From Cricetomys ansorgei (taxonomy: Eukaryota; Chordata; Mammalia; Rodentia; Nesomyidae), in assembly GCA_026225945.1 (NCBI GenBank), contig JAMJFZ010000818.1:3405501-3469500 (forward strand): DNA of 64,000 nucleotides, written 5' to 3'. The position numbers and the translations under genes were made by a program. Position 1 is the stretch's first letter. Each line of letters starts with the position of its first letter. The notes under the pieces were generated by a model that saw nothing but the letters and a program-made list of their open reading frames with translations, made no database searches and was not told where the DNA came from. This document shows, piece after piece, positions 23,911 to 34,300 of the stretch.

Positions 23911-25674
23911 CAGCCTGTGGAGCTGACTCTTCCAAGTTGTTTCCAAAGGTGGAGTTCTGCTTCTGTGAACCTTGTAGGAATTCAAAGTGGTAATAAACTT
24001 CTGGGGCGGTCCCCCAAAGCAAAGGGGGGTGTGTATTGATGTACCCGAAACCACTGGGTTCCTGCCGGGGCAGTAGAAAAATGGGTTACGGGCTTTGGAC
24101 TCCAGAGTCAGACCATGTGTAAGCAGCTCTGCATGATTCTTCAGGCTTTTGATTCTCATGGCTGAGAGGGGGTCGGGCAGCTAGTGGCTGAATTTTGCTG
24201 CTAAAATGACCTTCACAAGTAAGCAAGTCTAAAACTCAGGCTGTGTGAACTCAAAGCTTTCTGGAAAGATGCAGCTCCATGGGCCACCTGAGCTCTCGTG
24301 GAGATCTACAAGGGCCACCATCTCTCCAGGCTTTAAGGGGATGGGCTGGACTGTGTCCCCAGGGTCTCTTGACTCTTGAGACTCCAAACCTCTTTCTGCT
24401 GCATTCAGCTGCTTTCATGGAGGGAAGAGAATTCTTTAACTGACCAAGATATGAAAAATAAGGTCCAGATAATGCCCCTATGGGAAAAACCCATGAATGC
24501 AGTCACATGAGTTTCCTGCTGTATTTGGGAATACTTGTTTGGGACACATTCCAAAGAAAAGCCTTCTCTTTGAAGGTGCCCCCGCGCCCCACTCTTCTGT
24601 GCCCCTGGGCTGTGATGAAGTGAAAGCACCTTGGGTAGACAGGAATCCTCTGCTGCTGAGCCCAGATTCTGGCAGGAACCTTTGCTCAGAATTCAGAAGC
24701 CGTGGCTGGTCCATCTCAGATGGCACTAAGGCCATTTCGGCCCCTTCGAGTGGAAGGAGTTAATCGCTCAGAAGCCTTTGTTGGTCGCCATCTCTGGCTG
24801 CACCCATACTTAAGTCCTGGAAGGGGGGGGAGGAGAGTGCTGGGGTTTGAGGAAGGCAGCTCCATAATTCAATGTTTGAAGTACTTTGAAAATGGGTTCA
24901 TTTGACAGCATGGTAAGCAAAGTATGCTCATGTTATGTGTCTGGAAAGGTTCCAGTCTCTGTCCCCTTTGAGTTATATGCCCTTAGAGGCTGAGGCCTCT
25001 CTTGCTAGGGGAGAGTGTTGAGTTGTGTGTGGGGGGGGAGAGAATACTAATATAGGAGCTCGCTATGGCGATGGCATACCCTTAACCTCTGAGCTCCGGA
25101 GGGCAGAGGCAGGTAGATCTGAGTTCTAGAGCAAAACTGAACCCTCAACAAATGGGATACTGATCTTAGAAGTGTACACAGAAGTCTGCAGTCACAATGC
25201 TAGAGCCTTCTAGCTTCAATGCAATTTTTCCTGGGATGCGCTGAATCTTGGGGTTACAACTCGTCACTGGCATCTTGAAGGGACCCACTCCTACCTTTCA
25301 TCTAGGGTTAAACCCCTCTGCCTCTATGTAGGAATTTAGCTGTGAATGAGGGCAAGGCCACCATGGACGGGTGCTGTTGCTTTAAGGGAGGGGCTCCTAT
25401 CTTGAATCAAATGAAATGGGGATAAGGGCCTGAGGACCAGGCCCTGGCAAGTCACAACTTTGCCGGTGCCTCAGGATCAGAGACTTGGCTTACTTGAGCC
25501 CCACACCCCAGGGTGACCAGCACCCAGCAGGGCACCGGACAATCAACAGGCAGCTAGCTTCAGGCCCAAGGCTGGTAGCCACTGGCGGCAGAATGGGAAA
25601 GTCCCTGGGACTTTGTTGGTTACTTGGGCTCTCCTGGTGAGCTAAGGATGCAGAAAGCAGTCAAACCCAGAGTG
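23911..25674 (+). repeat. Tandem array copy 5 (about 1.76 kb, 5' deleted)
   Basis: Lacks the first segment of the unit, including the start landmark and the preceding ctagcttcaggcccaag part. It then continues with gcagctccatgggccacctg (24271), ggaaggagttaatcgctcag (24750), the B1-derived block (25055-25135) and ctagcttcaggcccaaggct (about 25555). Its last 350 bases are nearly identical to the end of copy 3. Confidence 0.75.
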
Positions 25675-27760
25675 GGAGGGGCTCCTCAGTAGGGCTGGGT
25701 GAGCGGTGAAGCCCTGGGGTCCATCTCCAGCATCAGGTTCCAGGCAAACTGAGCTGAGCCTGCAGGAGCTCAGAGCCTGCTGAGCTGACTCCGCCCAGGG
25801 GATGCCCCCACAGATGGAGTCCTTCTGAAAGAATTCTGGTGATCATCAATAAAACTCGTGGGGGCAGAACCCCAAAGCAGCCAAGGGTGTGGGGTACATA
25901 CATTAGTGTACCCGAAACCACTGGCTTCCTGCAGAGATTGGAGAGATGTGTTAAGGGCTCCAGACTCTGGAGCCAGCACACCTTGATACGAGCAGCTGAG
26001 CGTGAGTCTCCTTCAGGCTTTAGCTCTCCTGGGTGAGACACTGTGTGGCATCCAGCCTCACTGAAATATATACTGCTAAAAATCGCCGTCAAGAGAAAAA
26101 GCACAGGTTTAAAATCATGCAAGGTCTGAAGTAAAAGCTTTCTCGGTGGGTGCAGCCTCCATGGGCCACTTGAGCTCTCCTGGATCTACAAGGGCCGCAC
26201 CAATCCCCCTGGGTACATGGGGGAAGAGCTGGACTTGTATCCCCAGGGACTTTAGACCCAAACTCTTCCTGCATTCAGCACCTTTGATAGTGGGAAGATA
26301 ACACTTTCACTGAACAGGAGCTCAAATACGTTCTAGATAATGGCCCTAGGAAAACTCAGGATTTGCAGACTAGAGCTTCCTGCCATATTCGGGAATACTT
26401 GGGACACATCCTCAAGAGACAGGGGTGCCCTCATTTTTAGAGGTGCTCCCACCACCAAGCTTGCTTCTCCTGTACCCCTGGGCTGTGATCAGGAGTAGTA
26501 TGCACCTGGGGTGGACAGGAATCCTGCTGGCTGAGGGCGCTAGGTGCTGGCCATAACCTTTGCTGAGATGGTTCAGCTATTGTAGCTGGTCCATCTCAGC
26601 AGAGATGGCTCTAGGTGAGGCCATCTTCAGATGGAAGGAGTTAATCCCACAAACAATCATGACTCTTTGGACCCTGCCCTCCATTCCTCTGGCTACTCCC
26701 ATAGTAAGTCCTGGAAGGGTGGCAGATTCTGAGTCTTCAGTAAGGCAGCTTCTTAGTATTTTAAGTATTTTATAATAGACTACTGGAAAGCTTGCTTAGC
26801 AAAGTGTACTTGTGTTCGTCTTCATGTGTCTGCTAGGATCCCAGTTTCTCTTTCAGTTGCAGAGTAGAGTCCATCCTGATGCCCTTAGAGGCTCTGAGGC
26901 TCTTTCCTAGGGGAGAATGTGTGTGGGGAGAGGATACTGATTAGGAGCTGGGTGTGGTGATGCATACTCTTAACCTCTGAGCTCTAGAGACAAGTAGATC
27001 AGAGTTCTACACAGGACAAAGTTGATCCTTCACAACAAAAATGAATGCTGGTCTTCTCAGTGGCAAGATGTTCTTTGAAGCCAACATCGTCTTTGATATG
27101 TACCTCTTGGGTAACAAAGTCTTTGTAGCCTTCAGGTTCATGTTGTGGAGGCAGAGGCAAAGGGGATCTGAGTTCTAGACCAAAACTGACCCCTCGCAAC
27201 AAACACTGGTCTTAATGGGAATGTGTACACAGAAGTCGGTTTCAATGTTGCTAACAAAGTTGTCTGTAGCCTTCCAGATTCAGTTTCCTGAGATGCTGAA
27301 CCTTTTATTTGGGGGTACCTCTCATCCCTAGCATCTTGGTAGTTCCCTCCTGCCCTTCCTCTAGGGTTAAGAACCCTGCGTTGCCTCTACGTGGCTTTAA
27401 ATGAGGAGCAAGGCGCACCCATAGAGCTAGGGTGTTATTGCTGCTTGGTCAGGGAGAGGGGTGCCTATCTTGACTCCAGATGAAGAAAGCATTGGGGACA
27501 AGAACCAGGCCCCAACATGTCATCCCAGCACATCACACATCAACTTTGCTGGTTCTCAGCATCAGACTTCTGTTACTTGAGCCACACACCCCATAGTGAC
27601 CAGCACTCAGCTGGCACCCGACAGTCGACAGACAGCTAGCTTCAGGACCCCAAGGCTGGTAGCCACTGTCAGCAGAATGAGAAAGTTCCGAGGCCTTTGT
27701 TGGTCACTTGGGCTTTCCAGGTGTGATAAGGATGCAGAAAGCAGTCAAACCTAGAGTGGG
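25675..27760 (+). repeat. Tandem array copy 6 (about 2.1 kb)
   Basis: Start landmark at 25681. Its first 300 bases match copy 4 almost base for base (for example gatggagtccttctgaaaga in both, at about 25814 and 22052), a closer match than to its neighbours copies 5 and 7. The B1-derived block (26940-27015) is followed by a second partial block (about 27145-27185), the same composite as in copy 4. Confidence 0.78.
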
Positions 27761-29484
27761 GGAGGGGTCTTCTCAGTAGGGCCGGGTGAGCAGGGAAGCC
27801 CTAGGGTCAATCTCAGCATCGGCTTCCAGGCAAGCTGAGCTGAGCCTGAAGGAGCCCAGAGCCTGCTGAGCTGATTCTCCCAGGGGATGTTTCAAAGGTT
27901 AGAGCCTTTCCGTTTCTCAAAATGGCAGGATTTCTAATACTCCTAGAGCCGTGCCCCAAAGCAAAGGGTGGGGTGTGAACTGGTGTACCCGAAACCACTG
28001 GGTTCCTTTGGAGCCCTCAACATTTTCTCTGGTCCCCAGACTCCGGAATTCACAAGCACCTTGTTATGAGCAGCTGGCCATGATTCTCCTTGAGGTTTTA
28101 ACTTTCATGGCTGAGAAAGGGGCCAGGGCATCTACGAATTTTCCTGCTAAAAATGACCTTCATGAGGAAGCCCAAGTTTAAACCTGATGCAGTGAACTCA
28201 AAGCTTTCTCAAAGGGTGCAGCCTCCATGGGCCACCTGAGCTCTCCTGGATCTACAAGGGGCCACCATCACTAATTCTTCTGGGGTGCGTGGGGATGGGC
28301 TGGAATTTCGTCCCCAGGTACACCTGGCTCTTCAGACTCCATTCTCCTGCATTCAGCCCCTTGCATGGTTGGAAGAGTATTTTTTCACTGACCCAAGACC
28401 TCAGAAATAGGCCTAGATAATGCCTACAGAAAACCCAGGAATGCACTGTGAGGCCATTTCAGCCTCTCTAGGTGGAAGGCATTAATTGCTCAGTCATCAG
28501 AAGTCTCCTTGGATCCTGTATTGACTTCATCCTGTCACACTTGTGAATATTTAGGACACATCTGTAAGGCAAAGGGGCAAAAACTCATTTTTGGAGGTGC
28601 CTTGCCCGCAAACTTCTCTCCTGTGAAGGTGTATGCACCTGCGGTAGACAGGAATTCTTTGCTGGCTAAGGGCCAGGTGCTGGCCATAACCTTTGTTCAG
28701 AAGATGTCCAGCGATTTTGGTTGGTCCATCTCTGCAGATAAGGCTCTGGGTGAGGCCATTTCAGCCTCTTCGGGTGAAAGGAGTTCATAGCTCAATCCTT
28801 CTGAGTACCTTTCTGGAGCCTGCCCTCCATCTCTCTGGCTGCTCCTATAGTAAGCCCTGGAAAGGGGACGGACATGCTGGGGCTTCAAGGCAGCTTCCTA
28901 ATTCAGTGGTTAAGTACTTCGTAAGGAGTTCACTGGATAGCTTTGTGAGCTAAGTGTGCTTATGTGTCGGCTAGGATCCCAGTCTTTTCCCCCCCCTCCC
29001 CCGTAGAGGCTCTGAGGCTCTCTTGCCTTAGGGGAGAATGGGGGGTGGGTACTGACAGGAGCTGGATGTGGTGATGCATACCTTTAACCTTTGAGTTCTG
29101 GAGGCGCAGAGGCAAGTAGATCTGAATGGTACACAGGACAAAATTGATGCTTTGCAACAAATACGGGCCTTCCTCAGTGGCAAGATGTCCTTCAAAGCTC
29201 AGTTCCTATGGACATCTTGGAATAACACCTTGGGTATCAATGTCAACCTGTAGTCTTCCAGCTTTAGTGTTTTCTGGGGTGCTTAACCTTTCATCAGGGT
29301 TATTCTGATGCCTGGCATCTTTTGAAGCTCTTCTGTCCTTCATCTTGGGTTAAGAACCCCCTTGTTTTGCCTGTATGTGGGAACTTGGTTTAAATGAAGA
29401 GCTAGGTCGGCTTGGAAACAGGTGCTGTTGCTGCTTGGGGCCTCCTAAGTTAATCCAGATGAAACTCTACTACCTGAAATTTTT
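27761..29484 (+). repeat. Tandem array copy 7 (about 1.7 kb)
   Basis: Starts with a diverged landmark (tctcagtagggccgggtgag, 27771). It shares with copy 4 the LTR-free arrangement of two 'ggaagg...' landmarks (28475 and 28777) and the string tccccaggtacacctggctc (28309), absent from other copies. The B1-derived block is at about 29055-29130. The 3' part is more diverged and shortened. Confidence 0.75.
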
Positions 29485-30190
29485 AATACAGTCAAAGCTG
29501 TCTTGAAGGGTGCAGACTCCATGGGCCACTAGATCTACAAGGGCCACTATCACTACAGTTCTGGGCATACAGGGGTTGACAGGACCTGCATCCTCAAGGA
29601 CATCTCAAGGACACTTCAGGTTCTGGAATCCAAAGAGCCTACCTTCCGTTCTGCATTCAGCCCCTCTCCAGGTCTTTGGTTTGTTCCAGACCCCTGAACC
29701 AAACATGCTCTGTATAATGCCTCGGTACAACTCCAGGTGTTCCGAGACTTATTTCTTGCCATCAAATTAGAGCATCAAATAGTTTCTTGCTCTGGAAAGG
29801 GCTTGTTGGGGGGACATCCCTGAAAAGGGGCAACCTCACTTAGAGAGGCACCCTGCCCCACAACCTTGTTTTCTCCCGTGCCCATGGACTGTTAAGTGTA
29901 TGAAACTGAGGTAGACAGGAATTCTCTACTGCTGGCTGAGGGGGCAGGTGCTGGCCATAACCTTTGCTCAGAAGGTTCTAGCTGCTGTGGTCAGTCTCAC
30001 CACAGCTACGCACAGGTTGAGGCCATTTCAGCCTCGCCATGTGGAAGGAGTTAATGGCTCAAACGTCTCCAGTGTCTTTCTTACCGCGCCCCCCCCCTTG
30101 GCTGCTCTCATAAGTGACCCCAAGTGGAGGTGGCGCTTCAATAAGGAAGTTTATAATTCAGAATTAAGCCCTTAATTTTTCTCAGCAAAA
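29485..30190 (+). repeat. Tandem array copy 8, truncated and diverged (about 0.7 kb)
   Basis: Holds only the middle of the unit: tgcagactccatgggccac (29508), atctacaagggccactatc, ccataacctttgctcagaag (29956) and ggaaggagttaatggctc (30042). The next landmarks fade by about 30.19 kb, which marks the right end of the array. It is the most diverged copy, as expected for an array edge. Confidence 0.65.
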
Positions 30191-32357
30191 TCCCTGCTTT
30201 ACCCTTCATATATAGTGTGCTCATGTTTATCTTGTATCTGCCACAAGATGGGTTTCCCCTTCATCTCTAGGAACAGTAACCTGAGTATCTGGAGAGCTGG
30301 AGGACCGCATCTACAAGATGGCGGTGAAGTTGGCTCTTGGGCTACAGCACTACCCTGCAGCTAAGCTAGGGTGGAGTGGGGAGTGCCCAGTAGGAATGCA
30401 TAATGTGGAGCACGTGCACTGGGGTGCACATGGGCTTGCTCTAGAACAGGTTCTAACGATGTCAACCTTTTCATGCAAGTATCCAAGGGCTTCACTTGGT
30501 CTGTTCCTTCAGTCCTCTAAAAGGGACTGTTCTTAGCCTTAAAGAGAAAAAGGGGGGGGGAGGTATGTGCGAGAAAACAGATGCAATCAGAGATGGTCAC
30601 ACGAAGCCAACGAGGCTTTCCCTTCTGGCTTCCGGGTTTGACTTTATTTTGCATATTATAGTGTAAAAGACATGACCAGTGCAGGCAGACATGGGATGGG
30701 GTCAACACGCCCAACATGCGTGTACTTGGTGTTAAGGCAATGGAAAGCTGTCGGAGGTGATAACATTGTTCAGCTGCTGTTCTGGTTGCTTTTCCTATCT
30801 TGCTGTAGAAAGACTGTGACCACAAGCAACTCAGGGAAGGAACAGGCTTATCTGGCTTTATATGGTCCCAATCACAGTTCATTGTTGAGAAGCTGGGGCA
30901 GGAACCTGAGGCAGACCACTTTTCTGCCCTGCTCTTCACAGATGAATTGACTATCAAATCCACTTAGTCTTGATGAGCCCTTCAAATATATCAGACTTTG
31001 TATCAGACTTTGCAGTGCTCTCCTTCTACCACATTGGGGGAGGAGTCTCAGAACCTGTCAGGTTGGAGAGCCCACTCTGTGTATCATGCATAACTAGAGA
31101 AACTCAACTAGAACTCGGATTATATCTAGAACCCCACTCCTAGTAACAGTCTGTTAGTAGGCACTCTAAAGAAACAGAACTGAAGAGAATTCGAATTTTC
31201 CAGATCTGCTCTCAGGGTGTGGTCCTAGCAGTTCACGTTGCTTGTTCAGTCCACGAAGCTGGATGTCTCGGCATGGGCAACTCTGGACATTGGCTCCTGG
31301 AGAGGGGTGCCTGGCAGCTGGTCTTCAGGCTATGTGGGAATGCCTAAGCTGGTCTGATAACCAGGGAGAATGGGCCGCAGCAGTAGAGAACTGTTAGCTG
31401 CTGGTACCTTCTGACCTGTGACTCAGAAGGGGACTGGCTCTAGGACTGTTGGGTTTACCCTGGCACTCAGTTGCTTCCGATACCCAGATTCTTCTCTACT
31501 CGGCTATCGTTTCTTCCGTGATGACTTAACATGAACTTGTCTACACATAGGTTCTCCAGAGTGATTGCAGCGAGGCTTGCTCACACCAGGCTTGGCTTCA
31601 GATCCAGCAGGGCTTGCTTTTCCTGGTCTTCGACTTTGTGATTTCACTCTTCCAGCAAATCATTCTGATAGGGGGGTGGAGAACTTAACCAGGTCTTGGG
31701 CTTCACCAAGACACTCAGCTAAGCACCTTCCTGTCTCATCAAGCAATGAGGTGGTCCCTCTCCTATATGCCCGTATTTTGGGTGCTCTTATAACTGCTGA
31801 GGTTTGAGGCCACTTCTGATGGCCTACAATAAGCTTGTTGCCCCCTTCTCAGTGGATCTCAGATGTTGGGTGCCCTGTTAACTCTTTAGGAAGGAAGGGA
31901 TCTTAACATGTCAGTCTGTGAACACCCCCTGAGGCCATCACACACTGGCGTGGCTTCTCTCCTGAAGGTCTGGTTTGTGCTCTTGAATTCAGACATTGAC
32001 TCTTCACGGCCACCCCTACGGCCAGCTCTTCCTCTAGGTAACCCCTAGTGGCTTCAGCTGCACATCAGTCTTAGTTCCCATGGTTGACTCTCTAAGGTCA
32101 GGTTGAGCCCAGCTGCAGATGGGGTTGGTCTCTCTAACTCACAGCTGATAGCCTACTGCGGGCAGTGTTGAATCTCCAACTTAGGGCTGCTGTTCCAGCC
32201 TTGATTACGTAACCACTCCCTGTGTGACCAGTGAGGGGACTTCAGACTAAAGTCACAAATGGGAGGACTTGGGAAACTGGGGAGGAGCTTGTTCAGACAT
32301 GAAAAGCATCACAAGCCAGACAGTGGTGCCGGAGAACAGCCTCCCATTCATGGCTGA
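30191..32357. other. Non-coding interval right of the array
   Basis: Contains AAGATGGCGG (30315-30324), a consensus YY1 site on the plus strand, and the partial repeat at 30765-30955. From about 31.1 to 32.2 kb it may be an old transposon (gcactctaaagaaacagaac), unassigned. Confidence 0.45.
30765..30955 (+). repeat. Partial copy of the longer rodent repeat
   Basis: Shares the 'tgttctggttgcttttccta...tgaccacaagcaactcaggg...' body with the family at 57.7-62.7 kb. The minus frame over it is not a gene. Confidence 0.5.
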
Positions 32358-32444
32358 ATGCATCAACCTTATACTGGATTTTATTTGAGATGGTGTAGCA
32401 GTACATCTATGGTGCTTAGCTATAGAGATGAGTTTCATGTCTGC

Positions 32445-32680
32445 AAACCCTGCCAGACCTCAGGAAACCGCCTGTCAATGGCAAGTGCCATTCTGGACAG
32501 TGGATCATCTGATCTTGGTTTTATTGACTCAAAACTGTTCAAGTGTTTCATTGACACAATAACTTGCCCCCTCATCCAAAGGCCTATTTGCATAGTGAAG
32601 GAAACCTGTAGCCTCGTCTCATCTCACAATTCTTTCGCAGCTGAGATGCCACCTTTATGGTGGGGGAAGCTCAAGGCCTA
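32445..32680 (+). pseudogene. Decayed Ty3/Gypsy-like gag zinc-knuckle/retropepsin relic
   Basis: In one short plus-strand frame (opening at 32358): a CKPCQTSGN string (about 32433-32460), matching the first half of a CxxCxxxGH knuckle; then ILDSGSS with the aspartic protease signature DSG (Asp codon 32496-32498), followed by GFIDSKL and, 40 residues on, SLVSSHNSFAAEMPPL. Order and spacing resemble proteases of sushi-ichi-type elements and their domesticated relatives (RTL/PEG10 family), which carry DSG(A/S)..NFID and a later ETPPL-like segment. The frame ends at 32681 and no reverse transcriptase follows. A chance match cannot be excluded by eye. Confidence 0.4.
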
Positions 32681-32904
32681 AGGGGGTAAGCATTCTCCCT
32701 TCGTCAATGGAGACTGCGGGAGAATGAGTCACAAGAATTTCTCCACAGTAGCTTTGCTCTTCCAAAATGGCTGTCAGAGAGCAGCGAGCATGTGCAGATC
32801 ATGAGGAATCAAGCATCTTTTCTATAAAGCCAACATATGCAGATAAATCAAATGCCAAGACCCTAGGCAGCCCTTCCCCCAATAATGCACAAATCACCAT
32901 TTTA

Positions 32905-33045
32905 AACTTAACTAGAAAAACAATCCCTGGAAGGCCTTGACTAGCTATGCAGACCCAGATGACCTTAAACTCAACATTAACCCACCTGTCTCTGCCTCCC
33001 AAATGCTGGGATTGAAGGGCATGCTCGACCACTCCTGGCTTTCTG
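32905..33045 (-). repeat. B1 SINE, reverse orientation, diverged
   Basis: ctgtctctgcctcccaaatg, ctgggattgaagggcatgct and cgaccactcctggc form the reversed B1 left half. The 141-residue minus frame over it is B1-derived, not a gene. Confidence 0.8.
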
Positions 33046-33581
33046 AGGTTGGATTTTGTGTTGGTTCCACCAGAAATTTTCCCAGCATTCTGAAGCTGGG
33101 ACTGAGGAGATAACGCAAGAGTTGCTTTTACGTGGAAAACTTGAGTGCAAACCCCAAACCGGGTTCTAATGTCTACTGTGACTTGACTCATTTGTGTTTG
33201 ACAAGTCTCGGAGGCAGGGTCCATTTTATCCTTGGGTCTCAGAATAACTTAAGCCTACAGTAGTACGTTCTTGTTGGAAGCGTGAAGATTATCACTTGGT
33301 TTCATAAAGGATGTCATCCCTTCCTATTTCTGCTGAGGGCCTGAGACTATTGGCCTGTGACTCAATTTTCTCAAAATAACACAGGTTCCACCTACTACGG
33401 TGTAGTGTAAAAATTCCAACCACCCCGCCCCTGATGTCAGAATCCCACAAGGCTTTTTTTCAGGTCAGCTGGACTGTGGCCAAGGGAGGACTTATAAGAC
33501 CATGCTACTGAAAATGGGATGTGTGTGGTCTCCAATTCTACTTCTCCAGTTGCCTTATACAAATGCTACTTTCAACATCCT

Positions 33582-33715
33582 AAAGACAGGGTTTCACTGT
33601 ATGAAGCCCTGGCTACCTAAGAATGTGTAGCCCAGGCAGCCTTCAAATTCAGATCTGCCTGTCTCTGCTTCCCAAGTGCTGGGATCAAAGGGTGTATACC
33701 ACCATACCAGGTCTG
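33582..33715 (-). repeat. B1 SINE, reverse orientation
   Basis: acagggtttcactgtatgaa, ctgtctctgcttcccaagtg and ctgggatcaaagggtgtata are visible. Confidence 0.85.
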
Positions 33716-33816
33716 CAGAAGCATTCTTAATATTCTTTGATTTACCATTATTTAGGAAAAATGAGACATAGATGATATAAAGCTAACTTTGAACTGCACC
33801 AACATAACTAGATTTA

Positions 33817-33951
33817 AGACTGGGTTTCATTGTGTAGCCCTGGCTATCCTAGAACTTGGTCTGTAGACCAGGCTGGCCTTGAACTCTGATCCCCTTGCTC
33901 TGCCTCCCAAGTGCTAGGAAGGCACATGAAGCCGCCACCACTGCCCGGCCA
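33817..33951 (-). repeat. B1 SINE, reverse orientation
   Basis: gtctgtagaccaggctggcc, ttgctctgcctcccaagtgc and ccgccaccactgcccggcc are visible. Third reverse B1 within 1.1 kb, upstream of the SNIP1 3' end. Confidence 0.88.
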
Positions 33952-34181
33952 TAATTAGATTTTTCTACAAGTGTATCTGAACTACACAGTAATACTCAAA
34001 GAGCCTTGGAAGCTGCCAATTTGATGCTTCATGATTTTCAGAATGGAGATTACCAATCTTCAAACTTGGGTAAGTTTAGCTGTATCTCATTTGAAGTCCT
34101 TCAACCCTGGGCCTACCCGGAAGGTCTACTTTGAACTACAGTGAAAGGTCTTGAATCCTAGGGGGGACCATGTCCATAGTT

Positions 34182-34200
34182 TAAAAAAAAAAAAAAAAAA
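34182..34200 (+). repeat. Plus-strand poly(A) tract
   Basis: About 18 A follow gtccatagttt. Its orientation is opposite to the SNIP1 copy, so it is not that copy's tail. It may be the tail of an unrecognised plus-strand retroposon. Confidence 0.7.
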
Positions 34201-34300
34201 TCCTAGAATTCTCTCGAGCTGGAAATACTGTCTAAATGAGTCTGCTCTAGTTCCCGGCCAGCCTGCCCAGCGCCCGCCATCTTTACAGTAGCTCTTTGAC

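Noticed and set aside
17515..25585. Possible CTCF sites (gccactggcggcag) in each array unit
   Set aside because: The string is one base short of the core consensus and varies among copies.
15966..30190. Possible snoRNA (SNORD115/116-type) array
   Set aside because: Unit size is suggestive, but no RTGATGA...CTGA pair in the right arrangement recurs across copies.
32799..33224. 141-codon minus-strand frame
   Set aside because: Largely made of a reverse-oriented B1 SINE.
34182..34200. A18 tract as the poly(A) tail of the SNIP1 retrocopy
   Set aside because: It is on the plus strand; a tail of the minus-strand copy would read as T on the plus strand.
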